From NCBI GenBank assembly GCA_030744625.1, contig JASLQF010000001.1:1-64000 (forward strand): DNA of 64,000 bases. Reading direction: 5' to 3'. Positions 50,589 through 60,020 of the stretch are shown here, piece after piece. The position numbers were made by a program, and so were the translations under genes. Below the pieces are notes generated by a model. That model was not told the origin of the DNA. It worked only from the letters and a program-made list of their open reading frames with translations, and did no database searches. This stretch comes from Rhodospirillales bacterium (GTDB taxonomy: Bacteria > Pseudomonadota > Alphaproteobacteria > Rhodospirillales > JASLQF01). The first letter of the stretch is position 1, and each line of letters opens with the position of its first letter.

Positions 50589-50690
50589 ATGACCACATTG
50601 AAGGCGTTTGCCCTTGCCGCAACGTTGGTGCTGGTGGCGTTTGCCCTGAACGCTGCCGGTCATTCATCATTGCTGGCGTTGGCAAACTAA
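50589..50690 (+). CDS. Possible small hydrophobic protein (33 aa)
   Basis: MTTLKAFALAATLVLVAFALNAAGHSSLLALAN; downstream of the Crp/Fnr gene. Confidence 0.35.
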   Translation: MTTLKAFALAATLVLVAFALNAAGHSSLLALAN

Positions 50691-50795
50691 GCGATCGAGC
50701 GGCCGCTCGAATCCGGTAACCATAAATCGGGGTTTTGCAACACCCGATAAACGATAAATAAGCGCCGTCGGCGCATAAAACTCGGAGCTGGCGAT

Positions 50796-51164
50796 ATGGA
50801 GGCGAAGACAATCCTGATCGTTGAGGACAACAAACTCAACATGAAGTTGTTCAACGATCTGCTACAGGCCCATGGGTACAACACCCTGCAGGCGAATGAC
50901 GGCGGCGAGGCCCTTGGCCTGGCCCGTGAACATCACCCCGATCTCATCCTCATGGATGTCCAGCTGCCGGAGATTTCCGGGCTGGAAGTCACCAAACGGC
51001 TGAAGTCGGATGATGACCTGAAATCCATTCCAATCGTCGCGGTGACGGCTTTCGCGATGAAGGGGGACGAGGAAAGGGTGCTCAACGGCGGGTGCCAGGG
51101 CTATATCGCGAAACCCATCTCGGTGCCCAATTTTCTGGATACCGTAGCCAAGTTCCTTAATTGA
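50796..51164 (+). CDS. divK: DivK-like single-domain response regulator
   Basis: [66 protein letters not shown] ... [29 protein letters not shown]. Confidence 0.8.
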   Translation: MEAKTILIVEDNKLNMKLFNDLLQAHGYNTLQANDGGEALGLAREHHPDLILMDVQLPEISGLEVTKRLKSDDDLKSIPIVAVTAFAMKGDEERVLNGGCQGYIAKPISVPNFLDTVAKFLN

Positions 51165-51193
51165 GCCGCCGCCCGTCGGTTATCGTTCGGCAT

Positions 51194-51233
51194 GGGGGCT
51201 TATTCACGTCTTGGATCAAATTGATCGAGGACG
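51194..51233 (-). repeat. Partial copy (copy C) of the double-hairpin repeat
   Basis: GGGGCTTATTCACGTCTTGGATCAAATTGATCGAGGACG matches one hairpin of copy B. Confidence 0.75.
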
Positions 51234-51242
51234 CTGGCGGCG

Positions 51243-51410
51243 CTATTTGATCTTGGTTTCCTTGAACATCACGTGTTTGCGCACCACCGGGTCGTACTTG
51301 CGGAACGTCAGCTTTTCCGTTGACGTGCGGGTATTCTTCTTGGTCACGTAATAGAACCCCGTCTCGGCCGTGCTGACCAGTTTGACGAGAACGGTATTGG
51401 CCTTGGCCAT
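51243..51410 (-). CDS. rpmG: 50S ribosomal protein L33
   Basis: [55 protein letters not shown]. Confidence 0.97.
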   Translation of the reverse strand: MAKANTVLVKLVSTAETGFYYVTKKNTRTSTEKLTFRKYDPVVRKHVMFKETKIK

Positions 51411-51521
51411 GCGGGAAACTCCCCAACTATGCCCGTGGACGCGCATGAGCGGAACGGAAGCCCGGCACCATAGCTTGGGTGTCGGGTCTGTCAAGTGCCC
51501 TAACATCAAGGACCGTTGGGT

Positions 51522-53090
51522 TTATTGGTTGGCCTCCGCCGTGTCCTCCATGAGGTCGAGGGCGCGGTCGTACAGGGCGCGGTCGTTCAGTAGCCGGCGC
51601 GCCACGTCGAGTTCGAGCGAGGCCTTGCGCCGCTCTGCCGGGCACGACGCGCGCAATGACTTTCTGCCCGCCGTCTCGTCCAGTTCGACGCGGCGCCAAG
51701 CGGCGAGGGTGGCCGCCGTTTTCACCGAGTCGACAAGCGCCTTGGCGATGACATTGCGTCCGTCCACGGCGACGCCGCTGGTGCAGATGCTGGGGCGCAC
51801 GCCGAGCCCGTGAAAGGCGTAACCGGACGGTGCCAGGAGGCGCGACCAGGTCAGGGTGATTTCGCCGTCGTTGGGCAAGCGAATGACCGTTTGCACCGTC
51901 CCCTTGCCGAACGAGGTTGTGCCGATGACCGCGGCGCGGCCTCTGTCCTGCAGGGCGGCGGCAATGATCTCCGCGGCGGACGCCGATTTGCCGTCGACAA
52001 GCACGGCCACGGGCAAGCCGAGGGCGAGGTCGTCGCCGCCGGCCTCGTAGTGTTGATGGCTGTCGGGATGGCGGCCCCGCGTGGAAATGATCTGTCCGTC
52101 CGAAAGGAAGAGATCGACGACCTTGATGGATTGCTTCAACAGCCCTCCCGGATTGCCGCGCAGATCGAGCACCACGCCCCGCATGCCGTCGCCCAGCTCC
52201 CGGCGTGCCTTCCTCAGGTGCTCGGCCATGCCAAGCGCCGTGTTCTTGTTGAAGCCGCTCACCCGGAGGGTGACGAAGCCATCCTTTTGGGAGACGAAGA
52301 CGGTCTGCGCGACGATATGGGCGCGTTTGATGGCGAATCGCAGCGGTTTCGCCTCGCCGCCGCGGGCGATCGTGAGCTTGACGCGGCTTTTGCGCGCTCC
52401 GCGCAGTTTGCCGGCGGCCTGGCGAACTCTCATGCCGGCGGTGGCGTACCCGTCGATGTGCGTGATGCGGTCCCCACGCCGCAGGCCGGCCCGCGCCGCC
52501 GGCGTCTTGGGCATCACGGCGGAAATGCTGACGACCCCTTTCTCGGCGCGAATTCGGATGCCGATTCCGCCGAAACCCTGGCGCTTGGCACGGTTGCGCC
52601 TGGCGTCCTCGGCGCCGGCATAGCGCGAGTAGATATCGAGATTGGAGAGCGCCCCGTCGTACACCGCCTCGTAAATCTTCTCGGCGTCGGCTTCCCGCAG
52701 TTCAAGGGATACGGCGTGCCCGGCACGCGACAGCTTCAGGACCAATGCCGCCCATCCCTCGGCGTCGTCGTCGCCCGGCGCCGGAAAGCTGCCCACCGTC
52801 TTGCCCGCCGCCGCCAGCGTGACCGTATTGCCGAGCCGGCTCACGGTCAGCGCCGGGTCGACGGCACCCAGGCCCTTCAGGCCTTCCAAGGCCATCGAGC
52901 CGAGCGCGATGTCCCCGAGATACTTCTTGGAAATGCTGGCGAAGCCGACGGAAAATACGTTTTGGCGGAGTTTCGGGGCGGCATCGGCGTCGACGACGGC
53001 GGGCGGCGTCCGGGCCGGCGCGCACGCCGCCAAGGCGAGAACCAGCACGGCGGCACACCATCCCGTCCATCCCTGCCAAGAATTCTTCAT
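51522..53090 (-). CDS. S41 family C-terminal processing peptidase, lipoprotein-like N-terminus
   Basis: LVLALAACAPART lipobox; PDZ-like TPAARAGLRRGDRITHIDG; GVVLDLRGNPGGLLKQSIKVVDLFL ... VLVDGKSASAAEIIAAALQDRGRAAVIGTTSFGKGTVQT. Confidence 0.92.
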   Translation of the reverse strand: MKNSWQGWTGWCAAVLVLALAACAPARTPPAVVDADAAPKLRQNVFSVGFASISKKYLGDIALGSMALEGLKGLGAVDPALTVSRLGNTVTLAAAGKTVGSFPAPGDDDAEGWAALVLKLSRAGHAVSLELREADAEKIYEAVYDGALSNLDIYSRYAGAEDARRNRAKRQGFGGIGIRIRAEKGVVSISAVMPKTPAARAGLRRGDRITHIDGYATAGMRVRQAAGKLRGARKSRVKLTIARGGEAKPLRFAIKRAHIVAQTVFVSQKDGFVTLRVSGFNKNTALGMAEHLRKARRELGDGMRGVVLDLRGNPGGLLKQSIKVVDLFLSDGQIISTRGRHPDSHQHYEAGGDDLALGLPVAVLVDGKSASAAEIIAAALQDRGRAAVIGTTSFGKGTVQTVIRLPNDGEITLTWSRLLAPSGYAFHGLGVRPSICTSGVAVDGRNVIAKALVDSVKTAATLAAWRRVELDETAGRKSLRASCPAERRKASLELDVARRLLNDRALYDRALDLMEDTAEANQ

Positions 53091-53122
53091 TGGAATGATT
53101 TAGCCCGAATCGGAGGCATTCG

Positions 53123-55438
53123 TCACCAACGGAATGCGCCCGCCGTGGGGGGCGGAGCCCAGCGTGCCCTATCGCGGCGCGGCTTTACCTTTCGTTTCGA
53201 CGCTTTGCGGAATCTGCTGCCGGCGGATCGTCTCCCCGGTCCAGCTGCCTTGTCAAGACCGGTACCCTCGTCGAGCAGGTGCAGGATGAGCCCGCCGGTC
53301 AGGGGCGTGGCTTCCGCCAACCTGACCTCGACCGTCTCGCCCAGCCCATAGGAGCGCCCGCCGCGCCTGCCCCTGAGGGCGTGCCGGGCCTCGTCGTGGA
53401 TGTAGGTGTCGCGGGGCAGGGTGCGCACCGGGATTAGCCCGTCGCCGCCGCTCTCGTCGAGGGTCACGAACAAGCCGAAGCGGGTGACGCCCGAGATGCG
53501 CCCGGTGAAGCGGGCGCCGACGCGCTCGGCGAGAAAGGAGGCGGTGTAGCGGTCGACGGCATCGCGCTCGGCGGCCTGGGCGCGGCGTTCGGTCATGGAC
53601 AGGCCCTCGCCGATCGCCGCCAAATCCCGGTCCGCATCCTCCAGGCCACCGGAGCCCAGGCCGAGGCCGCCGATCAACGCCCGGTGAACGAGAAGGTCGG
53701 CGTAGCGTCGAATGGGCGAGGTGAAGTGAGCGTAGCGCCCGAGCGCCAGCCCGAAGTGGCCGATGTTCCGGGGTGTGTATTCGGCCTGCGACTGGGTGCG
53801 CAGGACGATCTGGTTGACGATTTCGGCGTGTGGCGTCCCGGCGGCTTTCTCCAGGATGCGGTTGAAGTGGCTCGGCTTGATGACCTGTGCCTTGGCCAGC
53901 TTGAGGCCGAGGCTTGCGAGGAAGGTGCGCAGGGCCTCCAGCTTTTCCACGGCGGGAACGTCGTGGACACGGTACATGCAGGGCTGCTTGAGCTTCTCGA
54001 GGGTCTCGGCGGCGGCCACGTTGGCGGTGATCATGAATTCCTCGATCAGCCGATGGCTGTCGTGGCGCGGGCGCATCTCCACGGCGCTGACGTTTCCCCC
54101 GTCGTCGAGCACGACGCGGCGTTCCGGCAGGTCGAGATCCAGGACTCCGCGTTTGACGCGGCCCCGGGCGAGAGACCGGTAGGCGCCGAAGAGGGGGGCG
54201 ATGACGCTGTCCATCAGCGGCGCCGTCGCCGCGCAGGCGTCGCCGTCCCGGGCCGCCTGCGCCTGGGTGTAGGTAAGGCGGGCGGCGGAGCGCATGATAC
54301 CGCGCCCGAAGCGGTGGCGGAGAAGCCGGCCCGCGGCGTCGATCCACAGGCGGGCGAACAGGCACGGCCGGTCCTGACGGGGCTGCAACGAGCACCAGCC
54401 ATTGGACAGGGTTTCGGGAAGCATGGGAACGACACGATCGGGAAAATAGACCGAGTTGCCCCGCTCGCGGGCGTCCTCGTCCAGGGCGTCGCCCGGGCGC
54501 ACGTACCAGGCGACGTCGGCGATGGCTACGATCAACTGCCAGCCGCCCCGGTTCCCGGGCTCGGCGTCCGCCTCGGCCCATACCGCGTCGTCGAAATCGC
54601 GGGCGTCCTCGCCGTCGATGGTGACCAGGGGCAGGTCGCGCAGGTCCTCCCGTCCGGCCTCGGGGGCCGCTTCCGCCGCTTGCGCCTGGGCCAGGGCCGG
54701 GGGCGAGAAGTCGTGGGGAATGCGGTGGTCGTGAACGGTGATCATGCTGATCGAGCGGGCGCCGCTGTCCGTGCCCAGGCGTTCGACGACGCGCGCCGCG
54801 CCGAGGCCATGGGTGCGCCCGGCCAGGACCTCGGCCTCGACGAGCTCGCCGGGCCTGGCGCCCCCATCGTCGGCGCCGGCGATGACGTATTCCTTCCTGT
54901 CGCGGCGGTTGATTGGGTGCAGCCGGCCCTCGATCCCGGCCTTGCGCCGGTCCTGGTCTTCGGCCTTGCGAAAGACGCCCAGCACGCGGCGCGGCGCCGC
55001 CGAGACGCGGCGGATGGTGCGTCCTTCGTAGTCGCCCCCGGCGCCACGGCCAAGACGCGCCAGCACCCGCTCGCCGGTGCCGAGGGCCGGCCGGCCACGC
55101 CTTTCGGGCGCCATGTAGATGGTCGGCGGTTCCGTCTTTTCGCGCCAGCCGACGGGGCGGGCCAGCACTTCGCCGTCGGCGTCGGTGCCGGTGATCTGGA
55201 CCACGCCGACGGGGGGCAGAACGCCGCGCCCGGCGGCGCGGTGCCCGCGGCCGCTTTCGATCATGCCGGCGTCCCTCAGTTCGCGCAGTACCTGTTTGAG
55301 ATCCGCCTTGCGGCTGGGGCCGAGGTGAAAGGCGCGGGCGATCTCGCGCGTGCCGACGCGCCCCGGGCTGTCGGTGATGAAGGCAAGGATTTCCTCCCGG
55401 GACGGAAAGGGCGCGGATTTCTTGCGGCTCTTGGGCAA
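53123..55438 (-). CDS. rnr: Ribonuclease R
   Basis: RNB domain TIDGEDARDFDDAVWAE ... HFGLALGRYAHFTSPIRRYADLLVHRAL; C-terminal S1 domain. Confidence 0.95.
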   Translation of the reverse strand: MPKSRKKSAPFPSREEILAFITDSPGRVGTREIARAFHLGPSRKADLKQVLRELRDAGMIESGRGHRAAGRGVLPPVGVVQITGTDADGEVLARPVGWREKTEPPTIYMAPERRGRPALGTGERVLARLGRGAGGDYEGRTIRRVSAAPRRVLGVFRKAEDQDRRKAGIEGRLHPINRRDRKEYVIAGADDGGARPGELVEAEVLAGRTHGLGAARVVERLGTDSGARSISMITVHDHRIPHDFSPPALAQAQAAEAAPEAGREDLRDLPLVTIDGEDARDFDDAVWAEADAEPGNRGGWQLIVAIADVAWYVRPGDALDEDARERGNSVYFPDRVVPMLPETLSNGWCSLQPRQDRPCLFARLWIDAAGRLLRHRFGRGIMRSAARLTYTQAQAARDGDACAATAPLMDSVIAPLFGAYRSLARGRVKRGVLDLDLPERRVVLDDGGNVSAVEMRPRHDSHRLIEEFMITANVAAAETLEKLKQPCMYRVHDVPAVEKLEALRTFLASLGLKLAKAQVIKPSHFNRILEKAAGTPHAEIVNQIVLRTQSQAEYTPRNIGHFGLALGRYAHFTSPIRRYADLLVHRALIGGLGLGSGGLEDADRDLAAIGEGLSMTERRAQAAERDAVDRYTASFLAERVGARFTGRISGVTRFGLFVTLDESGGDGLIPVRTLPRDTYIHDEARHALRGRRGGRSYGLGETVEVRLAEATPLTGGLILHLLDEGTGLDKAAGPGRRSAGSRFRKASKRKVKPRRDRARWAPPPTAGAFRW

Positions 55439-55448
55439 GTCCCGGCGA

Positions 55449-58079
55449 TCAGTCGGGGGTGGGGGAGGCGGCGCGCTTGCCTGCCGACGCCTTCTTGGCA
55501 GTGGATTTCTTGGCCGTGGATTTCTTGCGGGCTCCGGTTTTCCGGCCGCTGGTTTTTTTGGCGGCTTTCTTGGCGCCCTTCCTGCCTCCCTTCGCCGCCT
55601 TGGCGGTGAGCAGTTGGAGGGCGCTCTCCAAGCTCAGCGACTCAGCCGAGGTGTCCTTGGGCAGGGTGGCGCGCAGGCCGCCATGCTGCACGTAGGGGCC
55701 ATAGCGGCCGCTGCGTACCGTCACGTCCTTTCCGTCTTCCGGGTGGGAACCCACGACCTTTCCGGCGGCGCGGCGCGGCGCGTCGGCGAGGAGCGACACG
55801 GCGCGGTTGAGCCCGATGCTCAGCACGTCGTCCTCCTTGAGGGACACGTAGGTGCCGCCGTGCTTGATGTAGGGACCATAAGGGCCGATGCCGGCCAGGA
55901 TGGGCTCGCCCGCGTCGGGGTGCTCGCCGATGACGCGGGGCAGCGCTAGAAGCCCGAGGGCGCGCTCCAGGTCGACCGTCTCGGGGGGCATGTCGCGCGG
56001 CAACGAGGCGCGTTTTGGTTTCTTTTTCCCTTCCGCTTCTCCCAGTTGCACGTAGGCGCCGTAAGGCCCGTTCCTGAGGGTGACGGCAAGGCCGCTCTCC
56101 GGGTCGGCGCCAAGATCGCGGGGGCCGTTGGTGGCGCCCGAGTTTGCCGCCGCGTCGCCGTTGGTTACCGTCAACGGGGTGGTGTAGCGGCAATCCGGAT
56201 AGTTCGAGCAGCCGATGAAGGCGCCGAACTTGCCGAGCTTGAGACTGAGGCGTCCGTCGGTGCAGGCGGGGCATGTCCGTGGGTCGGCGCCGCCCTCTTC
56301 ACCGCGGAAGAAATGGGGCCCGAGGAGGGAATCCAAGGCGTCCAGCACGTCTCTCACGCGGAGCCCCTGCGTGCCCTCCACGGCGGCGCTGAACGCATCC
56401 CAGAAGTCGCGCAGCACCGCCTTCCAGTCGACGCGCCCGCCGGAGATGTCGTCGAGCTTGTCCTCCAGCTCGGCGGTAAAGCTGTACTCCACGTAACGCT
56501 CGAAGAAGCTGGAGAGGAACCCTGTAACCAGGCGCCCGCGGTCCTCGGGGATGAAGCGGCGCTTTTCCAGGCGCACGTAGTCGCGGTCCTGCAGCACCGA
56601 GAGGATGTTGGCGTAGGTCGAGGGGCGGCCGATGCCGTGCTCTTCCAGGCTCTTGACCAGGCTGGCCTCGGTATAGCGCGGCGGCGGCTGGGTGAAATGC
56701 TGTTCCGGCGCGATGGCGGTGCGCTTCATGGCCTCGCCCTCGCGGACGTCGGGCAGGATGCGCTCGCCCTCGTCGTCGCTGCTTTCGTCGCGCCCTTCCT
56801 GGTAGAGACGGAAGAAACCATCGAATGCCACCACCGAGCCGGTGGCGCGCAACTGGGTGCGCCGGTCCGCCGAAGTCACGTCGACGGCCACCTGGTCGAG
56901 CACCGCGTGCGCCATCTGGCTGGCCATGGTGCGTTTCCAGATGAGGTCGTAAAGCCGCGCCTGGTCCTTGTCGAGGCGCGCCTGGAGGTCTCTTGGCCGG
57001 CGGGCGAGGTCGGTGGGGCGGATGGCCTCGTGCGCCTCCTGGGCGTTCTTCGCCTTGGTTTTGTAGATGCGCGGCGCATCAGGCAGGTAGGCGGCGCCGT
57101 AGGTGGCATCGATCTGGCGCCGGCAGGCGGCGATGGCCTCGCCGGCGATCTGGACGCCGTCGGTGCGCATGTAGGTGATCAGGCCGACGGTTTCGCCGCC
57201 GATGTTGACGCCCTCGTAAAGCCGCTGGGCGACCTGCATGGTGTGCTTGGCGCTGAAATGCAGCTTGCGCGCCGCTTCCTGTTGCAACGTCGATGTGGTG
57301 AACGGCGCCGCCGGGTTGCGCCGGGTCTGCTTGCGCTCGACCGCAGACACGGCGAACGCCGCCGCCTCGATGGCGGCGACGGCCGCCGCCGCCGAGGCTT
57401 CGCTGCCCAAGGCCATCTTATCCAGTTTGTCGCCGTCAAGATGAGTGAGGCGGGCGCTCAGGGTGGCGCCGCTTGCCGTCTCGAAGTCCGCCGTCACCGA
57501 CCAGTATTCTCGAGCCGTGAAGTTCTCGATCTCGGCCTCGCGGTCGCAGACGAGGCGCAACGCCACCGATTGCACCCGGCCCGCCGAGCGGCTTCCCGGC
57601 AGCTTGCGCCACAGCACCGGCGACAGGGTGAACCCGACCAGATAGTCGAGGGCGCGCCTGGCCAGGTAGGCGTCGATGAGTTCGCGGTTGAGCTGGCGCG
57701 GGTGGGCGAAGGCGTCGAGCACCGCGCTCTCGGTGATTTCGTTGAACACCACGCGCTGGACATCTACGCCCTGCAGCGCGTTGCGTTCGTTCAGCACCTC
57801 GCGCACGTGCCACGAGATGGCCTCGCCCTCGCGGTCCGGGTCGGTGGCGAGATAGAGGCACTCGGCGCCCTTGAGGGCGTTGGCGATCTCCTTGATGTGC
57901 TTGGAGGCCTTGCCGTCGATCTCCCAGTCCATGGCGAAGTCGTCGTCGGGGCGCACCGAGCCGTCCTTGGGCGGCAGGTCGCGCACGTGGCCGTAGCTGG
58001 CCAGCACGGTATAGCCCCGGCCGAGGTATTTGTTGATGGTCTTGGCCTTGGCTGGGGACTCGACGACGACGACGTTCAT
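55449..58079 (-). CDS. topA: DNA topoisomerase I
   Basis: MNVVVVESPAKAKTINKYLGRGYTVLASYGHVRDLP ... GLITYMRTDG ... zinc-ribbon CPACTDGRLSLKLGKFGAFIGCSNYPDC; Lys/Ala-rich tail. Confidence 0.97.
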   Translation of the reverse strand: MNVVVVESPAKAKTINKYLGRGYTVLASYGHVRDLPPKDGSVRPDDDFAMDWEIDGKASKHIKEIANALKGAECLYLATDPDREGEAISWHVREVLNERNALQGVDVQRVVFNEITESAVLDAFAHPRQLNRELIDAYLARRALDYLVGFTLSPVLWRKLPGSRSAGRVQSVALRLVCDREAEIENFTAREYWSVTADFETASGATLSARLTHLDGDKLDKMALGSEASAAAAVAAIEAAAFAVSAVERKQTRRNPAAPFTTSTLQQEAARKLHFSAKHTMQVAQRLYEGVNIGGETVGLITYMRTDGVQIAGEAIAACRRQIDATYGAAYLPDAPRIYKTKAKNAQEAHEAIRPTDLARRPRDLQARLDKDQARLYDLIWKRTMASQMAHAVLDQVAVDVTSADRRTQLRATGSVVAFDGFFRLYQEGRDESSDDEGERILPDVREGEAMKRTAIAPEQHFTQPPPRYTEASLVKSLEEHGIGRPSTYANILSVLQDRDYVRLEKRRFIPEDRGRLVTGFLSSFFERYVEYSFTAELEDKLDDISGGRVDWKAVLRDFWDAFSAAVEGTQGLRVRDVLDALDSLLGPHFFRGEEGGADPRTCPACTDGRLSLKLGKFGAFIGCSNYPDCRYTTPLTVTNGDAAANSGATNGPRDLGADPESGLAVTLRNGPYGAYVQLGEAEGKKKPKRASLPRDMPPETVDLERALGLLALPRVIGEHPDAGEPILAGIGPYGPYIKHGGTYVSLKEDDVLSIGLNRAVSLLADAPRRAAGKVVGSHPEDGKDVTVRSGRYGPYVQHGGLRATLPKDTSAESLSLESALQLLTAKAAKGGRKGAKKAAKKTSGRKTGARKKSTAKKSTAKKASAGKRAASPTPD

Positions 58080-58097
58080 GGGTTTCCGTTACCGGGT

Positions 58098-59219
58098 TTA
58101 GACCAACGACACCTGATTGCCCGGGTGGTGCTCCAGGCGACCCGCCAGTTCCAGTTCCAGCAGGACCATGGACACCACGGCAGGGGAGAAATGGACATTC
58201 CGCATGATCTCGTCAACTAAAAGCGGCGCCGGGCCGAGACTTTTCTCAATGGCGGCGCGCGCCGAGTCGAGCTCGTCGAGGCTCGGCGGTTCGGGGGAAA
58301 GTGTTTTGAAATCAAGGGGTTTTCGCTCACCAAGGGGGCGGCGCAGCATGCCTGCAAGCGCCCCTTTCACGTCTTCGGCCGATTCGACCAGGGTGGCGCC
58401 CTGGCGGATCAGGTCGTTGGGGCCGCGGGCGCGCGGGTCGAGCGGCGAGCCCGGCACCGCGAACACCTCGCGCCCCTGCTCGAGCGCCAGGCGCGCCGTG
58501 ATCAGCGAGCCCGAGCGCCGGCTCGCCTCGACCACGACGACCCCCAGCGCCAGGCCCGAGATCAGGCGGTTGCGCCTGGGGAAGTGGCGCGCCTGGGGCA
58601 CGGTGCCCGGCGCCGTCTCCGAGATCAGCGCGCCCTGCTCGGCGATGGCGTCGTGGAGGGCGGCGTTCTCCTTCGGGTAGACCACGTCGATGCCGCCGGC
58701 CAGGACGGCGATGGTGCCGGTGGCGAGCGCCCCGTCGTGGGCCCTGGCGTCGATGCCGCGGGCCAGCCCGGAGACGACAGCCATGCCCGCCCGACCGAGG
58801 CCGGCGGCGATCTCCTGCGCGAGGCGCCGGCCGTTGAGCGAGGCGTTGCGCGCCCCGACCACGGCGACGGCGGGCATGTCGAGCAGGTGGGCATGGCCGC
58901 GCACGACGATCAGCGGCGGCGCGTCCTCGATGTGCGACAGAAGCGGCGGATAGCCGGGCTCGCCGTTGGCCACCATTCGGGCACCGGCCGCCGCCGCCGC
59001 CGCCATCTCGCGTTCGGCACTCGCCTTGGGGCACACCTTGATGGCCTTGCCGCGGCCGCCGCGCCGCGCCAGGGCGGGCAGCGCGTCGAGCGCGGCGGCG
59101 GCCGAGCCGAAACGCTCCATGATCCGGTAAAACGTGATGGGGCCGACGTTTTCGGATCGGATCAGCCGCAGCCAATCGAGCCTGTCGGCGTCGGAAAGGG
59201 GGCGGCGGGCATCGCTCAT
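58098..59219 (-). CDS. dprA: DNA processing protein DprA
   Basis: PAVAVVGARNASLNGRRLAQEIAAGLGRAGMAVVSGLARGIDARAHDGAL ... FPRRNRLISGLALGVVVVEA; C-terminal WH domain. Confidence 0.95.
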   Translation of the reverse strand: MSDARRPLSDADRLDWLRLIRSENVGPITFYRIMERFGSAAAALDALPALARRGGRGKAIKVCPKASAEREMAAAAAAGARMVANGEPGYPPLLSHIEDAPPLIVVRGHAHLLDMPAVAVVGARNASLNGRRLAQEIAAGLGRAGMAVVSGLARGIDARAHDGALATGTIAVLAGGIDVVYPKENAALHDAIAEQGALISETAPGTVPQARHFPRRNRLISGLALGVVVVEASRRSGSLITARLALEQGREVFAVPGSPLDPRARGPNDLIRQGATLVESAEDVKGALAGMLRRPLGERKPLDFKTLSPEPPSLDELDSARAAIEKSLGPAPLLVDEIMRNVHFSPAVVSMVLLELELAGRLEHHPGNQVSLV

Positions 59220-59312
59220 GGCGGAGCAGCCTGCGGCGCGGGCAACGGGCGCGTCAAGGGCATAGCGTTGATCGATACACGCATAGAAAGAACGGACATC
59301 CGGAATTTTACA

Positions 59313-59343
59313 TTGACAATTACTAAATGTTCTTGTAATGTTC
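59313..59343 (+). promoter_or_regulatory. Sigma70-like promoter overlapped by an alphaproteobacterial LexA (SOS) box
   Basis: TTGACA (59313-59318) N17 TAATGT (59336-59341); GTTC-TTGTAAT-GTTC at 59329-59343. Confidence 0.7.
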
Positions 59344-59446
59344 TATTCGCTTTTGACGGGAAAGTCAACATCAGGTTGTGTGATCGAGAATTCCAGGGCA
59401 GTGCGCAAGAAACACGACGATCAACATAATCCAGTGGAGGTATATA

Positions 59447-59689
59447 TTGGCGATACTGAAAATTCCGGCCAAGCGCTCAAGGGTAAAACCGCGACCGAGC
59501 GACTTCGGGGACCCTTTGGAGATGCCAAATCCCGAACTCGATCCAAAGTCCAAACGAAAGCGAAAGAAACTTGGTGCACCGGGTACTCGTGATCCAATGA
59601 ACACCATGCCACCGGTGCCGGGTACGAGAGATAACATGGACTTCAAGGATGACAGGAGACTCGAGCCTCGGAAGAAATGGAAGGCCTAA
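59447..59689 (+). CDS. Orphan 80-aa basic, proline-rich protein (TTG start)
   Basis: GGAGG-N6-TTG; MAILKIPAKRSRVKPRPSDFGDPLEMPNPELDPKSKRKRKKLGAPGTRDPMNTMPPVPGTRDNMDFKDDRRLEPRKKWKA. Confidence 0.55.
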   Translation: MAILKIPAKRSRVKPRPSDFGDPLEMPNPELDPKSKRKRKKLGAPGTRDPMNTMPPVPGTRDNMDFKDDRRLEPRKKWKA

Positions 59690-59749
59690 GCGTCGGTAGT
59701 TGAGCTTCCGGGCTCGTGCCGCCGTTGGGTCGTAGCCAGGGAAAACGCC

Positions 59750-60007
59750 ATGAAGTGGGTTCTGCTTGTACACCTGATATCCCCGGGGGAACACGTGGAG
59801 AATGAGCCGCTCCCCTTCGAGACTAAGGCCGAGTGCATCGCTACGGGCCAGGCATTCGCCGAGAAGTACCCGGCTTTCGAGTGGTTGGACCGATCCGGCG
59901 AATCGACCCGGATAGAACCCCCCGTCTTTCGCTCCTCCGTGGAATGCGTTTCGGTGGAGGAGTACAAACGGCGCAAGTACGGGGATAACGATGGGAAGCC
60001 CGAGTGA
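59750..60007 (+). CDS. Small hypothetical protein (85 aa)
   Basis: MKWVLLVHLISPGEHVENEPLPFETKAECIATGQAFAEKYPAFEWLDRSGESTRIEPPVF... Confidence 0.55.
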   Translation: MKWVLLVHLISPGEHVENEPLPFETKAECIATGQAFAEKYPAFEWLDRSGESTRIEPPVFRSSVECVSVEEYKRRKYGDNDGKPE

Positions 60008-60020
60008 GCGAATAGGCCCT

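Noticed and set aside
53684-55609. 641-aa plus-strand ORF opposite rnr
   Set aside because: Antisense to ribonuclease R; no domain signature.
56046-58220. 724-aa plus-strand ORF opposite topA
   Set aside because: Antisense to topoisomerase I; no domain signature.
59338-59592. Alternative 84-aa ORF overlapping the orphan SOS-like ORF
   Set aside because: Its start lies inside the -10/LexA region, upstream of any plausible transcript start, and it has no ribosome-binding site.
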